This document shows, in pieces, positions 34,643-44,416 of a DNA stretch of 64,000 nucleotides. The position numbers and the translations under genes are program-made. Below the pieces are notes generated by a model. That model was given only the letters and a program-made list of their open reading frames with translations, was not told where the DNA came from and ran no database searches. Within the stretch, counting starts at the first letter, position 1. Each line of letters starts with the position of its first letter. The DNA comes from Pseudocercospora fijiensis CIRAD86. Lineage: Eukaryota > Ascomycota > Dothideomycetes > Mycosphaerellales > Mycosphaerellaceae. The stretch lies in the NCBI RefSeq assembly GCF_000340215.1, contig NW_006921541.1:3404354-3468353 (forward strand), in the 5' to 3' direction.

Positions 34643-34783
34643 TTGCTTAAAGCTACGTATACATTCGTACACTTCTTAAAAACCGATAAATTATATAGTT
34701 CGAACTAGCTACTTATATAGTTGCTTAGCAAACTAACCTAAACTAAACTAGAGTTTCGGCTTAGCAAACTAAACCAAACTAAC

Positions 34784-34803
34784 CCGAACTACTACGGGGT
34801 CTA
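34784..34803 (-). repeat. Right terminal inverted repeat of large hAT
   Basis: Exact inverted copy of 6970-6989. Followed by target duplication aaagaaga (34804-34811). TTTGGTTT-like subterminal motifs occur in inverted orientation just inside, as at the left end. Confidence 0.92.
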
Positions 34804-34811
34804 AAAGAAGA

Positions 34812-34960
34812 TAAAGAAGCGGAAGGCGTACTACCTTATTAAATAGCGAGGGTAGCCTAAAGAATACAACACTTAGGAGCTAGCTATTTATATTAAAGAT
34901 TCTATAGCGTTAGACGAGTTCGAAGCTTAAGCGAAGCGTAAGCGTAGGTAGTAATTAAAA
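34812..34960 (+). pseudogene. Chromodomain and pol C-terminus of outer Gypsy, resumed
   Basis: Continues the pol frame interrupted at 6969: KKRKAYYLIK.RG.PKEYNT.ELA, the chromodomain core YLVKWRGxPxExNTWE with W as TAG. A Lys-rich tail follows (about 34930-35000). The join across the hAT is in frame once one 8-bp duplication is removed. Confidence 0.82.
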
Positions 34961-35089
34961 CAAAAGAAAATAAAACTTAAGAAAAATAGTAGATATATAC
35001 TCGTTTCGCTACTAAAAAAGGCCTATTAGCCTAGTATATATAAAGAAGGCGCCGCGTAGGCGCGCCGACAGCGGACCGCCTACTCTACT

Positions 35090-35880
35090 TATCCTTAGAA
35101 TCCTTAGCCTCCTCCTCCTCTTCGTTACCTATAGCGGTATCGATAGTAGCGATAGCCTTAGTGCTAACGCGCTAGGCGAGGTTCTAGTATAGTTAGTATA
35201 CGAAGCGTAAGTAGAACGAGGCTATAGGAAAAACTATACCTAACGACTAATCTCTACTAAACTAGCTAGGTTAGTACCGATATACTCGAGGGTACCGAGT
35301 AGGTTAACGTCCGTAAGGGACCCGCTAGCGGCCCCCTTATAGGCTAGGGCTTTACCGCTAGGGGTTACTTTATTCTTATTAGTATAAAAGACGTATAGCG
35401 CAGATAGGATAACTAACGTCGAGGTTAGTATACAAAGCGCAATTAGAGCGTATAAGGAATATACGTACAACTATAGAGTCTAGCTCGGCCTAGAGTGCCT
35501 CTAAGGCCTCGTTAGACTCCTCGATAGAGTCGTAGCCGTCTAGGTTATATAGGTCGCGCGTAGAGCGTATAGCGCGAATGCGCGCTAGCAGCGATACTAG
35601 TAAGCGGGCCGTAAGCGGAGTATAGGTATAATAACTACTATAGTAGCGATCGTAGTTACGCTTAGTAGTAGGGTCTATATTGCCGCCTATATAAACCTTA
35701 GTTAGGTCTACTAAAGCGAGTTAGTTGCAAAGCGCAAGCGCGTAGTAAGTAGCGAGAATATATACCGTTAGCTGTTATATACTTAAAGTAACGGATATAG
35801 CCCTCTAGGACTTTTAAGGGGCGCTAGGTAGGTATAGTAGGTATTAAGGGCGGTGCGCCTATAGCGCGCTTACCTAAGGC
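35090..35880 (-). pseudogene. Antisense ORF with membrane-like segment in outer Gypsy
   Basis: The minus strand reads SVTLSI, then QLTVYILATYYALALCN, LVDLTKVYIGGNIDP, NYDRYYSSYYTYTPLTARLL, DGYDSIEESNEALEAL, then after a frame change YALIALCILTSTLVILSALY (a likely membrane span; open frame 35240-35470). A further frame change leads to FPIASFYLRFVY and an acidic end GNEEEEEAKDSKDK at a TAG (about 35092). Base composition and TAG stops match the rest of the element. It lies between the chromodomain and the 3' LTR, opposite to gag-pol. Family unknown. Some plant LTR elements carry antisense ORFs at this place, which is only an analogy. Confidence 0.5.
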
Positions 35881-37332
35881 ACGCGAAGGAGTAGCTATAC
35901 TAGTAATGTTTTTTTTAGATAGATAATTAAAGAAGAAAAACTTTTAAGTAATACTAGGGAGGCGTAAGATATAAGTAGGTAGGGGGTAGGCAGATAGTAT
36001 TCGGAGCGCTTAGAAAAAGAAGAAGTTTTTAAGCGGGCTTCGAATACTTTAAATACTCGCCTCGCTTTCGGATAGCTTACGTTCTCGCGTAGCTACCGCG
36101 TTCTTAGAAATTTACTACCTCCGTTTAGGCCTTTATATATTAAGGATTACGTTCCGCGGTAGTGAATTGGTTAGATTGCACGTAATAGATTTAAATAAAT
36201 TAGGGCTAGCTTCCGTCTTTCTAAACAACTAATTACATACTACTCTACCTAATCCTTCGCCTAAAGGCCTAAAGCTAAACCGCTAATTTTTATCGTAGAT
36301 TCCGCTATTAAAATACGATCTCGCTACACTAACGACAACTAGCAAATCTAATACGAGGAGGTTGTAGCCCTACTAATTGCGAGTCTAACGATCTAAAAAT
36401 CTCGTATATACGACGTATATGCGCTAAGTTATACTAATTTAGCCGAGCCTACTTCTATAGCTGTCTGCCTATCTAAATACACCGATTCTTAATATATCGC
36501 TATACACTAAGTTAACACCTAGAGGTCCTTAATTAGGGCTATCTAACTAACTTCTTCGCTGTACCGTATACGCACCTACGCGCGACTTCTCGCTATCGAG
36601 TTCTCGTCTACGTCGGAAATAGTTTGCCCTACCGAGTCGAGACGAGTATACGACTAAATTATATAGTAAATAGATACGCGGAGGTTATAGAGGGCACTAG
36701 AAAAGTAGACCCCCTACACTTTGTTAACGTAGAAGGGCGTCGTTTGTTTACTCGTAAAGTATATAGGGGTAGGTAAACGAGTTAGTCGAGAGTAGCAATT
36801 TACGTTTATCGATAATAACTTTAGCATTTCTAAAGCGACTAGCTTATTAAAATAGCGGATATTCTTAATCGCTAAATTATCTAGGTCCTGTCTCTATAAA
36901 GTGCTATACTACGACTAATAGTTGTTAAGCTATATAGCCTATTCGATATGAAATATAGTAGTAGTAACGCAACCTATACCCGCTAGCAACAGTTTAGCTT
37001 TAGGCGCTTCGCTAGAATAAGATCTCGAATAGCGCTAAACCTAATATAGTATAGTATAGAAATGGAAGTTACGAGCACATACACGAATTCAACTACGAAG
37101 CGCCTAAATAGAGGTAGGAAATTTAGGCAACCTCTAGTTAGTACTAGAAGTAGCCGCGCTTTAAATCTATAAACAAACAAGCAACTACGAGGCAAATTAT
37201 AACGTGCTTAGCAACTATAGCCTAGCGACAGGTACGTATAAGACGCGCAAGTATAGCGTAGAGTATAAGAAATAGTATAATTTACTATATTGCCCTATAG
37301 CTAGGATAGCTATACTAGGGGAAGGAGATAAT
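35881..37332. other. 3' untranslated part of outer Gypsy; no gene recognised
   Basis: TA-rich, with short open frames only (for example minus 36983-37195, 70 codons). They show no motif and look like chance frames. A purine run before 37333 is the probable polypurine tract. Confidence 0.5.
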
Positions 37333-37641
37333 TATAAGAACCTAAGTAAGTAAAGTCTCCTATTATGCCTTAGCAAGCCTATATAATAATTATATAATAT
37401 TATTACGTGTACTACGGTGCTGTCTCGCTAGCGTAAAGCCTACTTAGCGTATACGCGGAAAAGCTCGGTCGCTTATACGGATATACTCGATTGCCGGCTC
37501 GGTATATATACTATCCGTACGTAGCCTAGTTAATAGTAAACGCTCTGCCCTATTCTAAGAAAGGCACGGTTTAGTTCTACTTTCTACTACGGCGATTAGT
37601 AGAGGGTGTTCTATACGTTGCTATATACCTATTTTCTTACA
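37333..37641 (+). repeat. 3' LTR of outer Gypsy
   Basis: 309 bp, matches 1789-2097. Followed by target duplication atcta. The normal-composition genome resumes shortly after it. Confidence 0.93.
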
Positions 37642-38053
37642 ATCTATAAATATAGTATAGGGGTTTGTTATATTTTAAACAATTAGATTAATAGCTTTTT
37701 GTTTTCCATTTATCTACAAAGTTAAACAGTCTGTGTCTAAAACTAGTACACTGCTTTTTGTTAATAGCTGGTATGCTAGTGTTAGTAGCCTTCCGTAGTC
37801 GTTACTATCTCGACACACATTCAACAGCGTGCTCGTTTTCTACCCAAGGACTACAGTACCGCCGCTTCAAAAAAAAGTGAGATGAAGCAAGGAGAGTATA
37901 TTGGGATTGACATGAAATGCTGCTGCAATGGTATCAATGCTAGAGGAAGAGGCAGTCTTGGTATGCAAACATCGCTGAAAAAGTGACACAACGTGCGAGC
38001 AGGGTTCGTCTTCCAAAGTGCAATGCAATGCAGTCTGATAGACGCTTCAAAAA
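37642..38053. other. Spacer between transposon nest and CBS/PB1 gene
   Basis: Composition shifts within about 60 bp from TA-rich to normal. It contains the 3' untranslated side of the minus-strand CBS/PB1 gene. No coding frame seen. Confidence 0.6.
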
Positions 38054-40111
38054 TTACCTGCTCGATCTTCCAAGTGTAAATGTGATGACAACCACGGCGC
38101 CAAGGATGACAATGGCACCTGGAATCAGAAGCTCGTTTGGCACGCCTTGAATGACCTGCTCTTGAGCTTTTGCCGGTTGTGCTTTGCGACCGCGACGGTC
38201 TGGGATGTGGCGTGCCTCGTCTTCCTCCTCCTCGTCAGACTCGTACGGCTTGCGACGTCTGACTGAGCTTTCCGGTGGGGTTGGAGGAATGATCGTAGGC
38301 TGTGGGTCGACAGTGGCTGGGATGGCTGGCTTCTCCGGATCGTGCACGAAGAGGTCGACCTTGTCCTTACGAGCTGACTGCGCAAGCATAATAGCTTCGA
38401 GGAGATCGTGGTCCGTGGTGATGGAGACGGTATCACCTTCGTTGTCGAGATAGCTCAATGCGAAGCCAGCGTGCTGAAGCTTGCCATTCTCGAATGCGGG
38501 AACGCCTCCGATTCCCTCAGCTTCAGCACCCAGCTTGTCAGCAATGACACCAATCAACTCGCCAAGACCTTGTGCAGCTATGACGTGCAGCCGATGAACA
38601 CGACCACTGGGTGCCTTGAACTTGAAAGTGAAGGGCGTCTCCTCTATGTTTGCGCCAGCAAGCGCTGATGTCTGATCATGATCGATGCCATTGTGCGATG
38701 CTGAGTCAGTTGGGAGGACAGAGTCGCCGCGGTCCATCATGCCGGGCCGGTGACCGTCAGGCGACATCATAGCGAACCTATCAGGCGTATGAGGTGCGTG
38801 ACTGCTGCCCTCGCCAGACATCAGTGATTCGGTATCGCCATGGTCCATCGACATCCAGAATTTGCTCCAAGCCGGACCAGCACCTTCACCCTCGTTGGTC
38901 GACATGCTGTTAATCTGGTCAAGAGTGGCGTAGGTAAGTTTGAGGACGTCTACCATGCCGACAATTTCGTCGCTCTCTTTGTTCATAACTGGAAGGTTCA
39001 GGTAGTGTCCATCATGCATCTTTCGAAGAGCTTGCTGAATGCTCATGTCCATTGGAGCAAAGTCTGGATGAGGTGTCATCACACGAATGACGCTACAGTT
39101 GCCTGGATCAAGACCTGCAGCAATGACACGGAGAACGACGTCTTTCGAGGTGAAGATACCAGTGATCTGGCCCTGATCTTGAACCAGCACTGCGGTTGTG
39201 TGGTTCTCTTTCATGAGTTGGGCGGCTTCTTTGACACTTGTGCGGACCGAGACGGTGGTTGGAGGCAGGCCGTTCAAGACTGACTCTAGTGTTGGGCCAG
39301 ACATGCGGTGTCTCACAGCTTCGACGTATTGGATGATTTGCTGAGGCTGAGTTGAGCCAAGCTCGGCCTGGACACCCTCGAGAGCATCGTACAACTTCTT
39401 TGATGAAGCATATGCGCGCTCCAGCTTCTCCATTGCATCGTAGAAGCACTTTGTGATGTCCAAGATACCAGAGATGTCGTGGTTCTCATCCATGACTGGC
39501 AAATGTCTGAAGCCTTTCCGCACCATCAGATCCAATGCATCGGTCGCGCTGGTGTCTGTCTTAGCACAGAGTGGGTTCTTGGTCATGATCTCTGCAACAG
39601 TAACATTGTTCGCTTTCAATCCAGCGCCGACCACTCTGAATGCCAAGTCCTTTGCTGTGAAGATACCGGCAATGCGATCGTCGTCATCGGTCACCAAAAC
39701 ACAGTCTTCTCTCTTTGCAGCCATCAATTGAGCTGCCTCGGTAACGCTCAGTGTCGGCTTGATCTGGAGGGCTTGATTCGGCTTGAGTGCAAGGACGGTG
39801 CCGGGAGGTGCTTTTCGACGCTGAGCAGTGCGTCCAGCAGGACCTCGCTTCTTGCTGAGGTCCTTTTCCAGTTTACTACGAATGGCCTTATTCAAGTCAA
39901 TCGCAAAACCTACGACATATCTGTAGAGCTACCCTACCTCATCTCGCTTCGACTGCTTCGCTCTGCTGGCGCTGTATGAAGTGGCATGGGTGGCATCGCT
40001 GAGGGTGGATGGGTGAGAGTCGAGCTTGGGTCTCGGGATGCCAGAGGAGGCATTGATCGTGTCGTAGCCCTTGGCCTTGGGTGTGCCTCGTGCGCCTGAT
40101 GCCGTCGACAT
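38054..40111 (-). CDS. CBS-domain and PB1-domain membrane-anchored protein
   Basis: Two exons: ATG at 40111, exon 1 40111-39938, a 51-nt GT-AG intron 39937-39887, and exon 2 39886-38054, giving 668 residues. The in-frame TTG near 39895 is inside the intron end and is not the start. Residues about 100-205 and 270-380 hold two CBS pairs (AAQLMAAKREDCVLVTDDDD, FRHLPVMDE, AAQLMKENHTTAVLVQDQGQ). A PB1 domain covers about 480-565 (FTFKFKAPSGRVHRL, DLLEAIMLA). A charged linker follows, then a C-terminal hydrophobic anchor (LLIPGAIVILGAVVVITFTL). The architecture matches a fungal family that includes fission yeast Mug70. CBS pairs usually bind adenosine ligands and PB1 mediates protein pairing. The role is inferred. 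It is divergent to RPS26. Confidence 0.92.
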
Positions 40112-40432
40112 GCCGGCAATTGTCTCCTTCCAGCTCCGCGGACCTCGAATTGATGTCTGGAGCTTTGGGTGAGACCAAACCGTCTTCTTGACCTTGACCG
40201 CAATGATCAATTGCTCAAAGAGGTCGCGGTCGCCAGGGATCGGATCGCGGTAAACAAACGGAAGTCGGTGATAGCCGGCACGGAGCGAAACGTCATTAGC
40301 GGCGGATACTCCCGCGAGAATTCCTTGGCAACACTTTCCACGAAATCAGCATCGCACCGCACTTTGCAGCTTCGAGCCGATCGCCCTCCTCCCACCACCC
40401 AACGACAACACCACCCACCACAGTCGCCCAAC
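40112..40432. promoter_or_regulatory. Shared promoter of CBS/PB1 gene and RPS26
   Basis: 321 bp separates the two start codons. It is C-rich on the plus strand just before the RPS26 ATG (CCCTCCTCCCACCACCCAAC, about 40383-40403), typical of fungal ribosomal-protein leaders. No TATA box is obvious. Confidence 0.6.
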
Positions 40433-40917
40433 ATGGTCAAGAAGCGCGCATCCAACGGTCGCAACAAGAAGGGCCGCGGCCACGTCAAGCCAATCCGCTG
40501 CAGCAACTGCTCGCGATGCACTCCAAAGGACAAGGCAATCAAGAGATTCACCATCCGCAACATGGTCGAGTCTGCTGCTATCCGTACATACGACCCAGTT
40601 CTCTGAGTGCTAGACAATCCGCTAATACCAAACCTCAGGTGACATTTCTGACGCCTCTGTATTCTCCGAGTACGCCGTGCCAAAGATGTACCTCAAGCTC
40701 CAGTACTGCGTCTCCTGCGCCATCCACGGCAAGATTGTTCGGTACGGCGATGCCTCCGCTCCTCCTCTGTTCCTTCTACTAACACTTCCCTCCCAGTGTC
40801 CGTTCCCGCGAGGGTCGCCGCAACCGTGCTCCACCACCACGTGTGCGATACAACAAGGACGGCAAGAAGGTCAACCCAACCCAGACCACCAACAAGCCAC
40901 CCGGCGCTCAGGCATAA
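40433..40917 (+). CDS. RPS26: 40S ribosomal protein S26 (eS26)
   Basis: Three exons, 40433-40583, 40639-40741 and 40797-40917, with two 55-nt introns (GTACAT to CTCAG and GTACGG to CCCAG). They encode 124 residues. The product begins [20 protein letters not shown]. Zinc-binding cysteines sit at 23 and 26 (RCSNC) and at 74 and 77 (YCVSC). The eS26 block [11 protein letters not shown] is restored exactly across intron 1 and [16 protein letters not shown] across intron 2. Length matches fungal S26 (about 119-124). It is part of the small subunit near the mRNA exit channel. High confidence. Confidence 0.98.
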
Positions 40918-41524
40918 GCGAGACGACCGCACGAGGCATTATGGGACTGGGACGGAGTTCACGGGACATATGAAATGGAGAAGAGGCGCAACTTGAAAGA
41001 GCCAGCATGAGATTGGCCGCGCTATAGTGCCATGGATAGCTTCTGAATGAATCGAAGTTTCACAACCCAGACAGATGTACCTGCAAGACTGCGAATGTAG
41101 TCCTTGTCAGATGAAGCCTGTCCGACTCGCGAGAGTCTAGTCTGTCGACTGGCGCGAAAGCTCTATATGGGACGGATGACCTTTTCTTTCCTGTCTCGCC
41201 TGAGACTCCTTCCACTGCGTGGCACTTGCCATTGCTAGGTGTCTGGCTGCACTGTGTTCATACGGGAGTCTTCTGTGGGCGTCATTGTTGCAGATTGAAG
41301 CGGACAACTCCTTCCGCCGTCTTTTTGTGATGCTCGCCAAGGTCACTTGCGGCCACTCCTATGCGTCTTCGATTGCGGGTACCCGATCGCATGGCAAACG
41401 TTTTGTAGGCATTCCTGACCACGCTTCGGGTAAACCGATCGCGCATACTGCCAACGCTTTTATGCAATATCTCTCCTGTCTTGCCCAGGCCCAATTCCTG
41501 CGTCCTCCACAGCCAGAATGTCTG
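40918..41524. other. Convergent 3' region between RPS26 and 2EXR gene; no gene seen
   Basis: Overlapping short frames on both strands (for example plus 41219-41590) lack motifs and run into the 2EXR gene on the other strand. Probably both 3' untranslated regions. Confidence 0.6.
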
Positions 41525-42241
41525 CTAGCGGATAGAGCCAATGAGTTCATCGAAATCCACATCGGATTCCCATCCACCCTGTTCGAGTAATTTTCCTGCC
41601 TTCTTGCGAATTCTTTCGGTACACTGGGCTGCGGTAGCAATTATGTCTTCAGACGGAGGAACAGCTTCGTAGGGATGATTTGATTCAGCCACAAAGCTGA
41701 TGAGAGCAATAGTATCCTGCACCCCGAGCTCGCGCGCGTGCATAAATTCCGTCAACGTTGGCCTCAACTTCCTCGCCACTCTCGCATGCCGCGTCACAGC
41801 CCCCATAGACCCCATAATCGTCGAACTATTCACGGTGAAGGCAAGGCTTTCCAAGGACCGTAACTTTGCCGCCTGAAGCTCAAGTCCAACGAGAAGGCTA
41901 TTCAGTCGACGCCAGACACCATCGAATCTGATCTTGCGAATATATGGCAAGACTTCTATGGGGAAGCACTCGAGCCCCTCATCGCCATCGACAACGAACG
42001 TGCTGCCACCATATAAGATCGGCTTTGTCTCAGCGTAGATCTGGCGATTGGTACATAGGAGTGACGTGCCCCAGACGGCCGTGACCTGATTTAGGCGGAT
42101 TCTCCAGCCTCGCCACTTCTTCACATCGAGACTGTCTTGGATCATGTGGATTTCGATGTCGGATGCCAGGATGAATTCGTAGATGTGGTTTCGCAGTTCG
42201 GGGGGTAGCTCCAGGAGTACACTTAATCTCGACGTGTCCAT
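41525..42241 (-). CDS. 2EXR/F-box-like domain protein
   Basis: 238 residues from ATG 42241 (MDTSRLSVLLELPPELRNHI). The frame could extend ten codons upstream but only to a TTG. The N-terminal LLELPPELRNHIYEFIL motif and the following TSLLCTNRQIYAETKPILYG are the hallmark of the fungal 2EXR family. These proteins have an F-box-like start, are often expanded in Dothideomycetes, and are mostly of unknown function. No membrane segment or signal peptide. Intronless. A decayed relative lies at 48188-48938. Confidence 0.85.
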   Translation of the reverse strand: MDTSRLSVLLELPPELRNHIYEFILASDIEIHMIQDSLDVKKWRGWRIRLNQVTAVWGTSLLCTNRQIYAETKPILYGGSTFVVDGDEGLECFPIEVLPYIRKIRFDGVWRRLNSLLVGLELQAAKLRSLESLAFTVNSSTIMGSMGAVTRHARVARKLRPTLTEFMHARELGVQDTIALISFVAESNHPYEAVPPSEDIIATAAQCTERIRKKAGKLLEQGGWESDVDFDELIGSIR

Positions 42242-42290
42242 TTGGTCCGATGCTGAAGAGTTGGGATTCAAGCAGCTTTGTCGGCGCCAG

Positions 42291-42356
42291 CTGGAGTTGT
42301 TTTAAAGAACAGTTGGAGTTGTTTTCGAGAACAGCTGGAGTTGTTTTAGAGAACAT
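42291..42356. repeat. 22-bp tandem repeat, three units
   Basis: Units start ctggagttgttttaaagaac, ttggagttgttttcgagaac and ctggagttgttttagagaac. It begins 50 bp upstream of the 2EXR start codon, in its promoter or leader. Confidence 0.85.
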
Positions 42357-42711
42357 TTGGTCAGCGACAGACTTTTCTCCACTTACCACTGTTGTGACAG
42401 CTTGTGACAGCAGTTGAGTTCGAGTCGTTCAATCACTGAAGAGGTAAGTGGAATCAGTAGAGCTAATTCTGCACGGACTACTGTCACAATATATGACCAG
42501 AATTTCTCTGGCTGACTTCACCCTTCAAGACTAAGGTGAGCCAAACTCATATCATGCGCTTTCGAACTAATCAGAACTACCCGAATGCATGTCATCACCG
42601 ACTATCATTCTCGAAACTTCTTTCCGAGTCCCAATGCACTCTTGTCCTTTAGAATGAAATCAAGCAGAACAATCTCCCATCGACCGAAGAGGGCCTCCAG
42701 CCTGCTCACTT
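42357..42711. other. No gene seen
   Basis: Upstream region of the 2EXR gene. The plus-strand open frame 42585-42839 overlaps the minus-strand coding-like fragment and shows no motif. Confidence 0.5.
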
Positions 42712-43113
42712 CTACATGGCCTTCTGCGTCCGACTCACAACTTCCAAGAACTGACTCATACAGAACGCATCCGAGTCAGCCTTCTCAAATTGCTCACCGA
42801 CCTGCTTCTGGATCTCCTGTTTCCACTTCTCGGCCATGACAAGCCTGTCCACGTTGTACTGAGAACTGACACCCTTCTATCCGTCATCATCCGTCGCGAA
42901 ACCCACTGAACCGACTGTGGCCTTCAGAGTTAACTCCTGCTGCTTCTTCTTCTTCTTCCACGTCTGGAGAAGCGGTATCAATCTGGACACCAGGACGGGC
43001 AATTCCTTCTCCGCAGACTTGCCCACAAGCATATCGACGGGAGATAACTCAAGCCTCTTGAGTTGAACCACATCCCTCGCGTTCTCGATAGTACTAAATA
43101 GTTCTCGAGCCGA
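42712..43113 (-). pseudogene. Coding-like fragment with in-frame stop (unrecognised)
   Basis: One minus-strand frame runs for about 134 codons: SARELFSTIENARDVVQLKR, LELSPVDMLVGKSAEKELPV, SRLIPLLQTWKKKKKQQEL, then a TAG at 42877-42879, then VDRLVMAEKWKQEIQKQVGE and FLEVVSRTQKAM to a TAG at 42712. The composition is protein-like, helical and charged on both sides of the stop. It is most simply a relic gene with one nonsense mutation. There is no start codon context, and I do not know the family. Confidence 0.4.
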
Positions 43114-44408
43114 CTATACAAATCAAGGAATAATATCGCGCCGGCTACCCTTCAAGTTTCACATCCTCGATACCTCTAGAGAATAGAAGATTCCACTCAG
43201 TGCGACACCAGCCATGCTCAAGCTCGTGACTGGATTGATCTGCATGGTAGCCTGCTCCAGTTCTCGGGGGCTCATTCGGGCCAGAAGTGCTCCTAGACGA
43301 CCACTTCAAAGACAGGAAATTCTTCAGACAAGGGAGGGGCAAGCCTTCTAAAGCAAAGACGTGCGAGACCAAAGTGAAGCGCTGCAGTGGACAAGGAAGA
43401 GCACGGCCGGACATATCCCCCCTAATGTCCCTCGACGCGTACAAGGCTTCTAAGATACTGCGGACGGCGACAGCGCCCACCACCGCTAGCCCCGCCGCCG
43501 TTAAGAAAGCCACGTGCACTGCTCGTTAAGCTATATAAACGTCGGAAAGCCAGGCCCATTCAATCAGAAAAAGGAAAGCACAAATGTAAGCCGCTGTTCC
43601 AAAATAGCGCAATGGTAACGCGGTCTGATGATAAGTCAAAAGTTCTGCTAACTGCTGATTCACGACCAAGTGATGACGAAAGAGGAATTTTCGCTTCCGT
43701 CCCCATTGAAAAATCGGGGCGTTTCGTTTTTGCTATTTTGAATAATAGGTCAGTCAGGTCGGCGATTTGAGGTATCTATGTACTACAGTACGCGGATTGT
43801 GGCAGCAGTGTCTCTTTGACTGACTTCCATCAGGTCGGGAGAGGTAGTTTTTTGCATGCAGCACATTGGTCATTGAGTGTCGACAGTTGTTTGTTTTAAG
43901 ACAGTGTGTCAAACTGCATGTGTGTCTCTCATAGCAATCACCTAGATAGTTAAGAGGAGCCCAGATGCCCTCTCTGACAATCAAGCATCTTTGCATCTTC
44001 ACACTTGTCCCTCCGTTCTACTCCAACTCGCGTCTTGCAATCTTACAAATGTCGTTTTGTCGGTCAATATCAGTAAGAGCAGTATTAGTATACACTCACA
44101 AGGACTTGGCAAAGGACTCGGATGAACTTTGCTCGTTGGCTGGAGCAGCGATGTCTCTGTCTACAAGCGCCATCTCCTACCTCGCGCAAGAAACACGCCT
44201 TCAAACGCGACGGTTTGTACCTGTTGACGCATGTGTTGTGGGTCGGTCTGAGCTTCATGTGTCACTTTGATAGAAGTCCGTGCGCCTCAAGTCGAGCTTT
44301 ATCTTGCCGCAATCTTCCTTCCAACATCTTTCTCAAGACACTTGCTATCACAACACCCTCCACATCTGGTAAGTGTTATGAAGAAGCGTCGCATGTTGTC
44401 GCTTGCTA
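43114..44408. other. No confident gene
   Basis: A minus-strand frame 43145-43519 opens without ATG and contains a hydrophobic stretch (VAFLTAAGLAVVGAVAVRSI). It could be an exon of the same relic as 42712-43113. The remainder (43520-44408) has only short frames. A tRNA A-box-like string at about 43602-43625 lacks a partner. Confidence 0.35.
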
Positions 44409-44416
44409 ACTACGAG

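Larger units (their letters stand above)
6970..34803 (+). mobile_element. Large hAT-type DNA transposon with histone H3-like cargo (nested)
   Basis: Perfect 20-bp terminal inverted repeats, TAGACCCCGTAGTAGTTCGG at 6970-6989 and its reverse complement at 34784-34803. An 8-bp target duplication aaagaaga flanks it (6962-6969 and 34804-34811). The duplication length and the encoded transposase fit the hAT superfamily. Removing one duplication copy and the insert restores the Gypsy chromodomain frame. Inside are a basic accessory ORF, the transposase, two histone H3-like genes and other ORFs. Without the inner Gypsy and the tandem left part, one unit would be about 9.9 kb, long for a hAT. All ORFs are RIP-inactivated. 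Confidence 0.88.
1789..37641 (+). mobile_element. Chromodomain Gypsy LTR retrotransposon (outer element, interrupted)
   Basis: Bounded by two 309-bp LTRs (1789-2097 and 37333-37641). They are nearly identical apart from CA/TG versus TA differences and share the terminal inverted TGTAAGAA/TTCTTACA (the 5' copy reads TATAAGAA/TTCTTATA). Both sides are flanked by the 5-bp target duplication atcta (1784-1788 and 37642-37646). A purine run just before the 3' LTR (about 37317-37330) fits a polypurine tract. Gag, protease, reverse transcriptase, RNase H, integrase and chromodomain follow in Gypsy order. Without the inserted DNA the element is about 8.0 kb. Almost every Gln and Trp codon is a stop, so it is dead. 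Confidence 0.93.

Noticed and set aside
6970..34803. Starship-type giant cargo element
   Set aside because: No DUF3435 tyrosine recombinase captain. The element has perfect TIRs, an 8-bp duplication and a hAT transposase instead.
36983..37195. 70-codon minus-strand frame near the 3' LTR
   Set aside because: No ATG-supported context, no family motif and no continuation across RIP-type stops. Probably chance.
38125..40683. Many overlapping open frames on both strands of the CBS/PB1 and RPS26 region
   Set aside because: They are out-of-frame shadows of the two real genes, with no independent motifs.
43600..43690. tRNA-like A-box (tagcgcaatggtaacgcggtctga)
   Set aside because: No B-box at the right spacing and no pairing stems could be drawn, so no tRNA gene is claimed.
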